NCBI GenBank assembly: GCA_039720395.1
Contig: CM077820.1
Location: forward strand, 56,240,196 to 56,304,195
Source of the DNA: Liquidambar formosana
Taxonomy: Eukaryota; Streptophyta; Magnoliopsida; Saxifragales; Altingiaceae
DNA length: 64,000 nucleotides
Direction: 5' to 3'
In this document: positions 22,074-33,388 of the stretch, piece after piece
How the letters are laid out: each line of letters starts with the position of its first letter
Numbering within the stretch: the first letter of the stretch is position 1
The notes under the pieces: model-generated
The model's input: only the letters and a program-made list of their open reading frames with translations
Databases searched by the model: none
Told to the model about the DNA's origin: nothing
Made by a program: the position numbers and the translations under genes

Positions 22074-22555
22074 AGATGAAGAGATTATGCTGCAGGGTAA
22101 ATGGATGCTCATATTACCAAGAAATGATGTTCAGTGATGAGGAGCAATCTGTTTTTATGTTTTGATTACATGAGAATAGGAGTGTTTTTATTTTTAAAAT
22201 TTGTTCAGTTAAAGTTCCTAGAGCTTGGCCTTTAAGAGGCTGAATGATTTTCAGCAAACCTCTTGCAAATTGCAATTGACTGCTTAGGATTCTTGAGTAC
22301 TAATCTCAAGTTTCTTGAGATGAAGAGATTGCTGCAGGGTAAATGGATGCTTATATTACCAAAAAAACGATGTTTAATGATGAGGAGCAAACGGTTTTTA
22401 TGTTTTGGTTACACTAGAATAGGTTTGTTTTTATTTTTTAAATTTGTTCAGGTAAAGTTCCTAGTGCTTGGCCTTTAAGAGTCTGAATGATTTTCAGCAA
22501 AACTCTTGCAATTGACTGCTTAGGACTCTAGAGTACTAATCTCAAGTTTCTCAAG
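22074..22555 (+). repeat. Tandem duplication of about 243 bases
   Basis: The block GAGATGAAGAGATT ... GCTGCAGGGTAAATGGATGC ... GATTTTCAGCAAA ... CTAATCTCAAGTTTCT occurs at about 22074 and again at about 22317. It is non-coding and directly upstream of the F-box gene, so it may fall in that gene's promoter or 5' region. Confidence 0.85.
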
Positions 22556-22900
22556 AAAGAATTTTTTATTGCATTACTTAGCCCGCAAAGTTCTCGCGAA
22601 TTTAAAAAAAAAAAATAGTTTTAATCGTTAGATATTCTTTCATCTTTATGAGATGAACAATTAGTCATTACTTGTCAACCGTAACTGATCGTGGATAATA
22701 TCATCTTAATGTTGTTCTTCATCACCTTGTCTATTGACTCCAATGTCATTGGATTTTAAGATTGATTTTAGGAATATTGTTTGTTGTTGCGCTTGCATTT
22801 TTTTATTTCTTTTTGGCGTATTAACGGCTGTCAGAAACTTCCATTTAGGCTTATTTACTTAATGAAGATTTTTTAGTAACTCGCAGTGAAGAAAGCTAGA

Positions 22901-24460
22901 ATGATGACAATGGAGGAAGTTGGAGAGAGAACCTGGTCTGATCTTCCCAGTCACATTCTTAATTTCATTAAAGCATGGCTTTTTGGTAGAGACCTTAGTT
23001 GTTTTCACGCAGTTTGCCGCACATGGCGATCATTGTCAGCAGTCCCCTCCCCAGTTCAATTGACACAACCTTCAATCACATTGTCAGCTATGATTCAATT
23101 TCCTATGCTCATGTTTTCCGGGCATAACCCCTCAGTGTGCGAATTTTATCACCCTGTATACAACACCACATACATCATGGAGGTCCCAGAAATAGCTGGT
23201 GCAATAATCCGCTATTCGAGAGATGGATGGTTGCTTCTGTCTCAAGGAAATTATTCAATGTTCTTTTTCAACCCTTTCACGAAGGAAAGAATTGATCTTC
23301 CTGACGTAGAGTACAAATCTGCTTTCAACGGTATTGCTTTCTCTAGTCTTCCGACTTCAACAGACTGTAGTTTTCGGAACAGGGGGTATGTTTCCAGAAT
23401 CTACTGATTTTCGCTTCATTCGTCATGGTGAAGATACTTGGAAATGGTGTCGCGCTCGCAATAGTTTAGGTTTCGTTTCGTCTCATTGTAACCCAGTTTT
23501 TTACAATGGAGTTTTCTATTGTCTCGGTGAAAATGGGAACTTGGCAACTTTTTGTCCCCAAGCAGAAGATGTAAAGGGTTGGACTGTTCTTGATAGACTT
23601 GAAAAACCTTGTGTTTCGATCAGGAGAAACTATTTGGTTGAGTGCTGTTAAGTTTCCAACCTAAAAGCCTAAGCTATTAGGTGGAGGACCCAAACAGGTA
23701 TATTAAGTCATATCAACATCTTATATTTAAGAGGTATATTAAGTCATATCAACATCTTATATTTAAACGATGTGGGATATGGGACTTCCCAACACTCCCC
23801 CTCACGTGTAGGCCTAACAAGACAACAATGGGCCTGTCACGTAAACAACAACGAGCTCATGAACGAAATAGGCCCAACAACAACAACAATAACGGGCTCA
23901 CAAATGAAACGGCTCAAGAATGACATGCTCTGATACCATGTTAAGTTTCCAACCTAAAAGCCTAAGCTATTAGGTGGAGGGCCCAAACAGGTATATTAAG
24001 TCATATCAACATTTATATTTAAATGATGTGGGATGTGGGACTTCCCAACAAGTGCAATGGGGAGTTGGTGTCAGTGTTCGAGGGTCATGCAGGAGAATGG
24101 GTTAAGGTTTTCAGGCTTGATCGTTCAATGATGGCTTGGAAGCAATTACACAACAGTGAAGATGATATGTTGTTTTTGAGTGTGACCACATCATTTTCAG
24201 CAAAAAGTGCAACAACCAAAGGTTTTGGAATGGGAAATAAAATATATTATCCAAGGTTCAACAACAACAATGGCGTATTTTTTTCTCTTATGACAGGCAA
24301 GTTTCATTCGTTCGGGATTGGTTTCACCCGTGAGGATTGTTACACTACCACAGAAAAGAGGCATTGCACTTGGATTCAACCCAGCTTTGACACACATACC
24401 AACGAAGAGCTCCAATGGTACTCGTGTTCAATCGATTCTAAGGCAGAGGAGGACTTTTAA
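22901..24460 (+). pseudogene. F-box/DUF295 protein gene, broken by a frameshift and a TRIM insertion
   Basis: From ATG 22901 the frame gives an N-terminal F-box (TWSDLPSHILNFIKAW, then CRTWRSL), which would bind SKP1 in an SCF ubiquitin ligase. A DUF295 repeat region follows (GWLLLSQGNYSMFFFNPFTK, then IDLPD, GIAFSSLPTSTDC). Near 23363 the frame shifts (net one base gained or two lost), and the family pattern continues in the next frame (VVFGTGG, then HGEDTWKW). At 23645 a 405-base TRIM interrupts it, and it resumes at 24056 (NGELVSVFEG) to TAA 24460. Without the insertion it would span about 385 codons, normal for the family. Upstream CGCAG at 22882-22886 may be a splice acceptor. It is not functional as it stands. 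Confidence 0.9.
23646..24050 (-). mobile_element. TRIM retrotransposon inserted in the F-box gene
   Basis: Two LTRs (23646-23794 and 23939-24050) bound a 144-base interior, flanked by AGTGC duplications (23641-23645 and 24051-24055). On the minus strand the LTR runs from TGTTGGGAAGTCCCA to GAAACTTAACA. The primer site TGGTATCAGAGC (23927-23938) abuts the 5' LTR, and a GTGAGGGGGAG purine tract abuts the 3' LTR (23795-23805). The left LTR is 37 bases longer because it contains a tandem copy of the AGGTATATTAAGTC block. There is no coding capacity. It is related to the TRIM at 27.3 kb. Confidence 0.95.
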
Positions 24461-26270
24461 ACCAATGGGAGTATCGTGTTTATGTTCATATGAGATTTGT
24501 AGGATTTTTTTCCCCATTTTCCCAAGATTATTATGATTTATGAGATGTACGGGGTATCATAAGGTGGTTTGTTTTTCTAAGACAGGCATTGATAGTCGCC
24601 TTTCTTTAGTTTGGAAGAATATATTTGTATGAGATGAATGGTATCTATATAGTGATTTTTAGGTACAACCCACATAGACATGATGTACAACTCCCAATGC
24701 ATGATGCTGATGCCAACAAATTTAGCACGTGCTAACATGAAAATTTGTAGGTATCTGTTTACTCATCCTACTTTGAATGGCTTGATGTGGTAAACTGGTG
24801 TGGACTGAAAGATTTAAATTGGCCCTGTTTGTGATATCCTAAAACAAAGGGTGGCAATCCGAAAGACGTTGCCTAAAAATTTCTGGGTTTGGACAATTTA
24901 GTGTCGGCCAAATTCAAAATCAAATCTTGGCATGGGTCTCAGTTTGGCAAGGCAACCAACCTGTCTCAAGTTAATTATTTTAATATATGATAAAGTAAAT
25001 ATAAATATAAATATAAATATATATTGCCCGGGTTTATTTTAGATCTTGAAAAATAGTGGGTAGAAGGAAAAGGAAAATGTTTAAAATTTTTCTGTGAAAT
25101 AACGTAAAAGACATAAGGCCAATGCTGATTTGGTGATGCCAAGCCAGTCGTTTTTGCTCTTCATTTGGGCTAATTGTAATGCAGACAGTTTTCACGCCTT
25201 TTGAAGGGCATATGGGCATGTTTAAAATTCCATACCATGCAAGCAAATCCCCTAGCGCATCAACATTCCCCATTTTACCTCTTTCTTTGCAGCTGGAAAG
25301 AAATAAACTTACTGCTATCAGCTACATAGCAAAAAAGGTTTGAAAGTTGCCACACATAACCAACGAGTGGTTGGTCAAGGTGGTCAATATTCAGATTTCT
25401 TCACTCAATGTTTGGGTTTGGGTCTCCGCTGCCACTTGATGGGGCTGAACCTATTTTTTGGCGCCTAGAGCTCGCAGTGGGACTTAATCTTTAGCCTCGA
25501 CATAGGTGTGTAGCGGGGTCTCCTACAGATTAGTTGTGGGTTGCTAAGGGACAATGCTTCCCGGCGAGTATGTGAAGTCACCTATCTGCTTTCAAATTTT
25601 TTAAAATTTCAAATTATTTGGGATAAAGTGAAAATGGGTTGAACTTGAAGGGGGTAAAATGTAACTCTTCCTTAAAAATGGAAAATAATTTGAAAAAGTA
25701 TGGCACATGGTGCTACTAGGCTACTAAATAACAGGGGTGCAGCTAGGCTAGTTGAAACCAAGAACCAAACTAATCCAACCAATTTGGGTAAAAAATAGAC
25801 GCTATTTGAAAGCAAATCTAAGCAATGTTGTCAAATCATAATTGAATGGAACCAAATCAAATCGACCTTAATTCAATTCAATACAATTCAATTGTATTTT
25901 TAAGTTAAAAATAAATCTCCAAGCAAGTATCGAGGAAATATTGGGATAAATAATTTTCTAATCGAGGAAACAAATCATTCACATTTCAGGAATTAATGGG
26001 TGGTTACTAGTAGGACTTTGAAATGTAATGCAGGAAATGATAAAGAAACAATATTTTCTTTAAATAAAGGTATTGAAATCTATATCATATAAATTTACTA
26101 TTCATCTATACCATGTAACAAGCAAACTTGGCATCACACGCATGCAACAATTCATAAAGTATGTAATATATCTTTCACTGGATAGAATTACCACTTTTTG
26201 CCCAAGAAAAAGGTCAGAAAATTTTGTTATAATGCAAGTGAGCAATGTATAACTTTGCCTGGCTGCTTAC
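24461..26270. other. Intergenic sequence; possible SINE at about 25359-25600
   Basis: No coding exon is supported. GAGTGGTTGGTCAAGGTGGTC (25360) is weakly A-box-like and GGGTTTGGGTCTCC (25418) weakly B-box-like, so a tRNA-derived SINE is possible but unproven. A short AAATAT microsatellite lies at about 25000-25022. Confidence 0.35.
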
Positions 26271-27042
26271 CAGAAATGAAGCTCCATCTCTTTCACACAT
26301 TCCAACTGTATCGTGTGTCCACATGGTAACACTGCAATATATCTTTCGTTGTATAAAAAAGAAACTGCAGATTGAAAAAGAAGAATTCATCCAACTGAGA
26401 ATTAATACACTTTCTTAAATTTTTATGAATAGCATTGGCTTGTAGCTAAATTTTACCTCAAAGAAAACAGGGCAATTGTGGTGCATTGCTCTTTCCACAC
26501 AATAGTGTGAATCCTTCATCAACTTTGAATAGCAACATCCTGAAAGAGGGTTAGTGAAAATTTCCAAAATCAGCTAATATATAAGGGAAAAAAAAAAAAA
26601 AAAAGAAGGAATAAGGAGTGTAATTGGCAGTGCAGAATGAGGGAATTAGATAATCTCACTTACTGCATTTCTTACAATGAAGGAAATTTTCCTTGCCTCC
26701 AGTTCTGTAAAAGCAATCACAGCAGAGATGAGTTATGAGAATCATTTGCAGAGTGATGCATTACTGACTAGGGGACTATCGGGCCATGAAATTAATTGAA
26801 ATTTGGAACTAATCAATAATATATCATAAAATTTTCTAAACGCCAATGTTAACCATAAAACATAAATTATTTTCAGAATAATAGAATTGTACAAGTTAAA
26901 GAAGAAGAACATGTTGTCATTCAAGAATATGATAAATTTAGAAGAATAATAGAATATTACAAACATAAGTTTCCATATGGGAAAACTCTTTTAATAAATG
27001 CGATAGAATTGGGTTATGTATCTTCGATGTAAAGGTTATGTA

Positions 27043-27062
27043 TAACACACACACACACACAC
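27043..27062 (+). repeat. (AC)n microsatellite
   Basis: About nine AC dinucleotides within an intron of the RING-finger pseudogene. Confidence 0.9.
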
Positions 27063-27338
27063 AACTGCAAAAATTCAGAAAAGCTATATACAAGTTCAAT
27101 TTTCTCTAAAATCGAAAATCTTGATACAAGTTCATATTTTTCTTAATGAAACTTTGAAAATTATATGAAATTCTTTCAAACATTAAAAAGTGAATGAAAA
27201 TTGTGCAACACATTGCAGTGGTATTAGTTTTTTGAAACCTGAAACCCATAACCAGATTGTTCCACAAGCAATCATTTACATTCGAAACCAGGACTTCAAG
27301 AAAAAGAAGAAGGTTAGAATAAGAAATAGAGTTGAAAC

Positions 27339-27589
27339 TATTGGAAATACACCACATCCCACATCGATTAAATTTTCGAGTTTAACATGTCTTTTTATAC
27401 TTGTTTGGGCACTTACAAGCTTAGACTTTTAAGTTGGAAACTTAACATGGTATTAGAGCATGTCGTTATTGAGCCGTTTCGCTTGTGAGCCCGTCTTTGC
27501 TGTCTACGTAAAAGATCCATTATTGTCTTGTTAGGCCTACATGTGAGGGGGAGTATCGGAAATATACCACATCCCACATCGATTTAACA
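27339..27589 (+). mobile_element. TRIM retrotransposon in an intron of the RING-finger pseudogene
   Basis: 5' LTR 27339-27447, primer site TGGTATTAGAGC (27448-27459), purine tract GTGAGGGGGAG before 27554, and a 36-base 3' LTR (27554-27589) that lost its middle. Flanked by GAAAC on both sides (27334-27338 and 27590-27594). The interior shares GAGCATGTC, GAGCCGTTTC and TCTTGTTAGGCCTACA with the TRIM at 23.6 kb, so it is the same family, but the LTRs begin TATTGG or TATCGG rather than TGTTGG. It sits 5 bases beyond the splice donor of the 27600-27680 exon. Confidence 0.9.
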
Positions 27590-28760
27590 GAAACATTACA
27601 TCATCATCGAAGAGCTTGCATTTTGCGCAATAGTAGTACTTTTCCATGCAAACCCCGCAGTTTATGCAATTCTGTTGAACCTAATAATGGTCTTATGAAG
27701 TCTACATGAGACTGACATCAATTATCAACAAATTTAACTGGAGGGATGGGCAGCCTGTTCCAAGTTCCAACAATATAATACTTATTCCTCTTTTGTCTCA
27801 TTCCAAGAAACTAGATTGGCAAATTATGGGCTACTTGTTGATGTCTCTATCTTCCTAAAGTCTTTATCTCTTGAACAAAATCCATTACTTTTTGAAAAGT
27901 AAAGAACATTTGCAGATGAAAAAGCAAAAAAGAAAAGGTTCTATGTGACCCAAACACATGCCCACTACATATGAAGTTCTATTCCTCGTTTTTTTCATTT
28001 TTGGCATGTGAATTTTCATTTTTTTTCCTTTTGGCACATGTGGGGTTATATAGTTTAGGTTATGACCATGGTCTCATTAGTTTCAAAATAGCTTAGCAAT
28101 TGATAATTGATAATTAAAAAATGAAATTAGCATTTTAAAAAACAAAAGACCACTCCAATCCAGAAACAGAATGATTTTTTATTTATTTATAAAGAAATAC
28201 TCCGGCCGTAGAATGAATTCCTAGGTGATTATGGTGTAAATTACTGAGAATTGGTGAAAAAAGAAACAAACCTTTTAAACTTCATGGCGTGGAATACCAT
28301 GCTGATCAGGAGTATCAGTTTCCAGTGAGTTCTGTCCAAATATTATTCAAGTAAAACGAAAGAACTATCAGCTTAAAATAGATACATCTTAAATTTTTAT
28401 TCGTAGTGATATAAAAAGGGAAAAGACCAAACATCACACCTTTGCTTCATTATGGCAATGCCTGCAATCAACTATCTCATTACAACAAGGTGCTCTGATC
28501 TTGCAACTCTCTTGTAATGTGTGCACCTGACCCCATCCAAGAAAAAAAAAACCAATTATCAATCAGAAATCAAAAACCCAAAAAGCTAAAATTCAAATAT
28601 ATCCCCCAAAACATCAAAAAGAAAATTTCCAAAATTTTTTGAAGAAATATGATATATATTATCGGAATGAGACATACTCAGAATTCCCAGATCCAAGCTC
28701 CATCAGAGACTCATCTTTCTCAGAAAACTCAGAAAGTTCTGACCCAATTCTGTTCTCCAT

Positions 28761-31309
28761 TCTCTTCAGATTAAACTTTCTTGTCTGTATGTACCCACAA
28801 TTGATATATATAAATCTCAATAATTACAAGTAATTAATCAACAAAAAAAAAAAAGGGGGTGGGGCTGGAAAAAATAGAAAATTTGTCATGGATCTGAAAA
28901 TCCCACCTAAACCCAGCTGAGACTAAAAAAAAAGGGCAGTTTTCTCAAGAGAGGTAATGAGCCCAAAACACCACCATTGAATCTATACAAATTTGTCTAT
29001 TTGTTAAGCAGCAGGAGAGAAAACCCTTTTACCCTTTATATACCTCCCTCCCTCTCTCTCTCTCTCTCTCTAAATATATATCTATCAGGCTGACGAGGTG
29101 ACACGGCAGGGCTTAGCTGACAACTAAATATGAGAAGATTAATGGAAAGTGGGTTTTCATGGGCGAGCGTGGATCCTCTCGACATCTATGTGTAAGTCTC
29201 ACCTCATATACGCCATCGCCATTACCATCTTTCACCATTACGTACCCGAGATAAACGCGCTTATTTCGTGGATTAGACAATGGGTTGTCTCCGGCTTTGG
29301 CTCTGCGGTGTAGCTGACTGTAAACGTCTAAACGAGAACTGAGTTGGCTCTTCCGAGTTGAGTAGAGACAGAAGTTCAAGTTATTCCCTCCGGGCTTAGT
29401 GTAAGCACCGAGTCAAGTGGGTGACTGTGGGCATGAAGTTGATATGACGGTAAAGGACATGGACGTTTTGATTTTGACATGATGTGTTTCCCTAACTGTC
29501 GAAACTGGATGGGGGTATTTTGGAGAAGATAATGTTTTAGACAAGTGAGGAAGTATAAGGCCCACGCGCCAGTGAATAATCATGTTGTACACGCTCTATT
29601 TTTTAAAGCAAAAACTTATAAATAAATATATTAAAAAAAAAAAAAGAAAAGAAAAACATACGGAGAGGTTGGGATTAAAGGACCCATGACCAAATTGATG
29701 CGAAGATCCCCATCTAAATTTTGAAGGCTTTTATTTTGGGTGCGGCTATTCGCATTCTCATATCCTTTGTAGCACTCCTCCCAAATTTTTTATTACTCCT
29801 CCCAAATTTTTTATTATACGATTTGATGTTATTATTTTAAAAGTCCCAATTCTTATCTTATACCTCCTCTCATGCTTTTATTTTCATTGAAAGATAATGG
29901 CATCAGTTTGTATCATAAAATGGTTGAGGGGAGTGTGAGAAGGAATATAAAGAGTGTGAGTGGTCTCACCATTTTTTTTTTATTTTTTTATTTTTAGTCT
30001 AGTTAGAGTCACCGCATAAAATATTATAACCCTCTACTAATTAAAATAAAGGCTAAATCTCCAAAATATCTCTCATAAAAAGAATTATATTCTTAATTTT
30101 CTTATAAAAAAAAACTCAAATAGGGTCAAATATATCCCACAAAAAAAAAAAAAACCCAAGAATTTTAACTTCCATTCAATTAACTTCATTTGAGTGATAA
30201 ATTTTTTTGAGTGATACTAGTGGTTTTGGTAGGTTTGGCAGTTTCTATCATGCCATTTTTAATTAGGCATTTTATAATATATATTTGGCCTTAATTAATG
30301 ATCGAGTTGTAAATATATTCAAAAAATTAACTATTTTAGTTGATTATGTAAAGTTTGATACACACTTTCACAATATCTTAATGCTAATGAAGTAAATTAT
30401 GATTTTATGAGAATAAACACCCAATTAATGTATATGAAATTGGAGATATAATTAATCTCAAATTAGTTTTGAATCTTGTTGGAAAACCCAAAATGTAGCA
30501 ACCTAACAATGTAGTAATAAGAAATAATAAAATACACTAATATGCTACCAAATTCCGTGTTTTAGAATAGGACTTGGATATGTGAATCTTGTTATATTAT
30601 AATGAGTTAATGTGCATGATTTGAAGACTTAGAAATTTAAGACTTAAGGTTATCCATTTAGCCATCGATAATTGTTATAAGAAAATTTTTATATTTATTT
30701 TTATAAGTTTATACATATGTTGGTGGAGACGGTTCGGTGTGGTTTATTGGCGATTTTGGCAACATTTAACTCGCTAACCAAATCAAATCGTTAATTTTAT
30801 TGCTTAATCCACCCAAATCATGCCGTCTAACCTCTCAAACTATCTGAATCGATGTAGAATTAAACAGATTAGTTTGGTTTAATGAATTAGACGATTTTTT
30901 GCACATCCCTATAAGTAAAAATCTCTTACCCAAAAAAATAAAAAATAAAACGTAACAATCAATAGTAAGCTCGCTCAGTCACCCTTCTAAAAATAAATAA
31001 ATAAATAAAAAGAAGGGAAGAAGAAGAAGTGGGGAAGGATTGCATGGGTTTGCGGATGTATTTTAATTTGGGCTTAAAAAGGAAAAATTCAAAAGATCCA
31101 CATCGGAGACAGACGACAACATGTATACTACAATTAGTAAACAGTATCACTGACAACTTTGTAGAAATAAACGTGACAAAAATAACAAAAGACTAATGGG
31201 ATTTCTCATGTAACATTCAGTACCCGAAGCCAAAGCACGACCTGTGTAACATGGAACAAATAGCATTTGCCCACGTGGCACGACACAATGATGGCATGAC
31301 ACTACTACG
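28761..31309. other. Upstream region of the pseudogene and intergenic DNA
   Basis: Contains a CT microsatellite at about 29049-29072 near a TTTATATACC box (about 29035), which may be the old promoter of the pseudogene. No further coding signal. A minus-strand frame at 29113-29379 is unrecognised. A weak terminal-repeat pair at about 29746-29968 hints at a worn MITE. Confidence 0.5.
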
Positions 31310-31830
31310 TAAACAATACTTCACCGTAGATTTCCCTTAATATCCTATGGTCACGATCTTATGTCTCGTGACCAAATTCAATACGGATCCAAACTCCAGA
31401 GAAACCCTAGATCCAAACTCGATCTCTCATTCTATCGTCTTCTTCAACCATGTTGCACTCCCCACTTGCTGGTGTACACTTTCTCTCCGATCGGTCATCG
31501 GTCGCCGGCTGCCGGTCGACCACGTTTTCTTGCAAATCTCTCCTAACCAAATCTGAATCAAGGTATCGGTTCTTTGTGTCTTCTAAAATTTTGCTTTTTT
31601 CTCATGAAGAGAAAATATTGATGAACTATGACCTGTCTATATATATATATTGAGAGCGAGAGAAAGAGAGAGAGAGAGAGGGGAGATGATGGTTTTCCCC
31701 TCGCCTTTCCGGTGTTATCCGGCGGCAGAGTTGTCTGTAGTAATGGTAGAATGTGGACCGTCCATAATAGGTGGGACCCGCATCAGGTGAGAATAGGATG
31801 ACGACGTGGATGGCCCAGATGCAGTTAGGA
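31310..31830 (+). repeat. Dispersed duplicated block (partner at 44220-44670)
   Basis: Shares with 44220-44670 an upstream leader, a first-exon-like ORF beginning ATGTTGC, a donor-like AG-GTA, and about 170 bases later the block GGACCGTCCAT ... GGTGGGACCCRCATC ... GGATGA. Parts recur at 45.1-45.7 kb. Confidence 0.7.
31450..31562 (+). other. First-exon-like module, copy 1
   Basis: ATG at 31450 opens a Ser/Arg-rich peptide (MLHSPLAGVHFLSDRSSVAG) that runs to GAATCAAG followed by GTATCGG, a plausible splice donor. The composition is like a plastid transit peptide. No second exon was found downstream, so it is either an orphan first exon or a non-coding transcript start. Related modules lie at 44358, 45282 and 45509. 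Confidence 0.4.
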
Positions 31831-32229
31831 GGTGCTGTGGGCATGACTACCCAGTACTTCTTACTAATGGATGTTTCAAGAAGAACTTCCATGGAACCAT
31901 GGCATAGGCACGACGTGGACAATGCCACGGTTTCATGGAAGTTTTTTTCCCAATGTCTCAGTGATGGTTGGAGGAAGAAATAAGAGCGTATGGGAGCTAG
32001 AGAAAAAGACAAAGGTGGAATTAGAGCCCCACAGGTGAGAGAGAGATAGAGAAAGAGAATCTAATAAAACTCCAGGGAGAAAAAAAAGAGAGAGAATCTA
32101 ATAAAAGAAATTACTACAGGTGATGGTTAGGTAAAGTAAGTGACGTGGTTAGAGATGGATTAGGTTAGAGGTGGTTTTGTGGTAGTAGGTGGGGAGATGA
32201 TATATACTTGGTGATTGATAATGGAGATA

Positions 32230-32264
32230 GTGGTGGTGGTGGTGGTGGTGGTGGTGGTGGTGGT
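32230..32264 (+). repeat. (TGG)n microsatellite
   Basis: About twelve TGG/GGT trinucleotides inside a longer G/T/A-rich low-complexity stretch (32100-32460). Confidence 0.92.
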
Positions 32265-32852
32265 GAATAGATTTTGATTTGTGGATGATGATGTTAGGTG
32301 ATTGGTAGCGGTGATGGATGGGTGGTCAGTGGTAAGAGTAAAGATATGTTTGTGGTGGTGATATGGGGGTGCTCGATGATGGGATAACTGCGAGTGGTGG
32401 TGATGGAGAAATGCTTTTGGACCTCCAGTTCCCCAAAATACCTCCAGTTCTCACACCAAAAGCATTACCCAATATATGGCCATGATAGGTGGTGAGAGTG
32501 ATGAGTAGTATATGTCAACATGAAAGATTAATATTTTGGTTCCATTTTTGTTAAGGGCAATGCCTGTGCCCCATCCTTTTGTTGGTTGGGTGTCTCAAAT
32601 TCAAGATACCAAGCAGTTTTCTTTTGTTAAGTCATTGGTGTATCGCAATTAAAAGACACAAAAACACCTCCTTTAGGTTTACCTTACATTTCTATTAAAC
32701 AAAATTACAATTGATTGATAACTCGTAATAAAATCTCATTTATTAATATTTGAAAACACAATTGATTTTAAAAGGATAGTTTCTTATAACATACTAGACT
32801 TGTGCCATGTCTTGAGAATATGAGACTTTATTATAGACTAATATTAGTCAAA

Positions 32853-33017
32853 GGGAAATGCTACTTAGTGCCACGCTTTTGCCTTACACTTTGCCTTACC
32901 AGTATATTTGGGAGGGTAAAGTTGTGGGACCCATTGATATAATTACAACCTTACCCTTCTAAATATATTGGTAGGGCAAAATATAGGGTAAAAGTGTAGG
33001 GCTACTTAGCATTACCC
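32853..33017. mobile_element. MULE-type MITE with perfect 9-bp target duplication
   Basis: Starts GGGAAATGCTACTTAG and ends CTACTTAGCATTACCC. The two halves are inverted over nearly the whole 165 bases. TTAGTCAAA flanks both sides (32844-32852 and 33018-33026). The 9-bp duplication with long inverted repeats points to the Mutator superfamily. It is non-coding. Confidence 0.88.
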
Positions 33018-33388
33018 TTAGTCAAATAATATATTCCTAAAACATAACCCCTATAAAAATTACATATGATATTTGTTCTCGCTAAATGAAATTAAGGCTA
33101 AAACTAGATTTATTCAAATTTTGTTCATCGTCAACTTTATTATGTTAGATGTTTTCCTTTAGAAAACTTAGTGGCCCACATGCCACTATCCCACATCCAG
33201 TAACCCATTTGATTTCAAATTCTATTTAGTGGGTAGTTATTGAGAAGTTACAACTCTTAATCCCATAACTGTTTTTTTAGTGGATAACTTCCCATCATCT
33301 AATAACTTCCTTAATGGGAGGAAGTTATTGAGAAGTTACAACTCTTAATCCCATAACTGTTTTTTTAGTGGATAACTTCCCATAATAT

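Larger units (their letters stand above)
26271..28760 (-). pseudogene. CHY/CTCHY/RING zinc-finger E3 ligase pseudogene (MIEL1/RZFP34-like)
   Basis: Seven exons with GT-AG borders are readable: 28678-28760 (MENRIGSELSEF), 28440-28526 ([23 protein letters not shown] finger), 28272-28331 (PDQHGIPRHEV), 27600-27680 (VQQNCINCGVC ... CAKCKLFDDD), 26664-26704 (TGGKENFLHCKKC), 26457-26539 (GCCYSKLMKDSHYCVERAMH) and 26271-26364 (LPCGHTIQLECVKEMELHF, RING). In this family the protein is a ubiquitin ligase acting on transcription factors. Here it is dead: one base is lost in exon 2, a TAA falls in exon 3, a RING cysteine is replaced (CPVF for CPVC), two bases are gained in exon 7, and the CDGCGICR exon and the C-terminus were not found. 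The kept introns mean it arose by DNA duplication, not retroposition. Confidence 0.85.

Noticed and set aside
23681..23923. Small Asn/Thr-rich protein frame
   Set aside because: Lies entirely within the TRIM LTR and interior.
29113..29379. 88-codon minus-strand frame upstream of the RING pseudogene
   Set aside because: No domain recognised and no repeat of it elsewhere in the window; could be chance in a GC-richer patch.
31626..32012. 128-codon minus-strand frame
   Set aside because: Overlaps the duplicated block and GA microsatellite, is not conserved in the 44-kb partner and has no recognisable domain.
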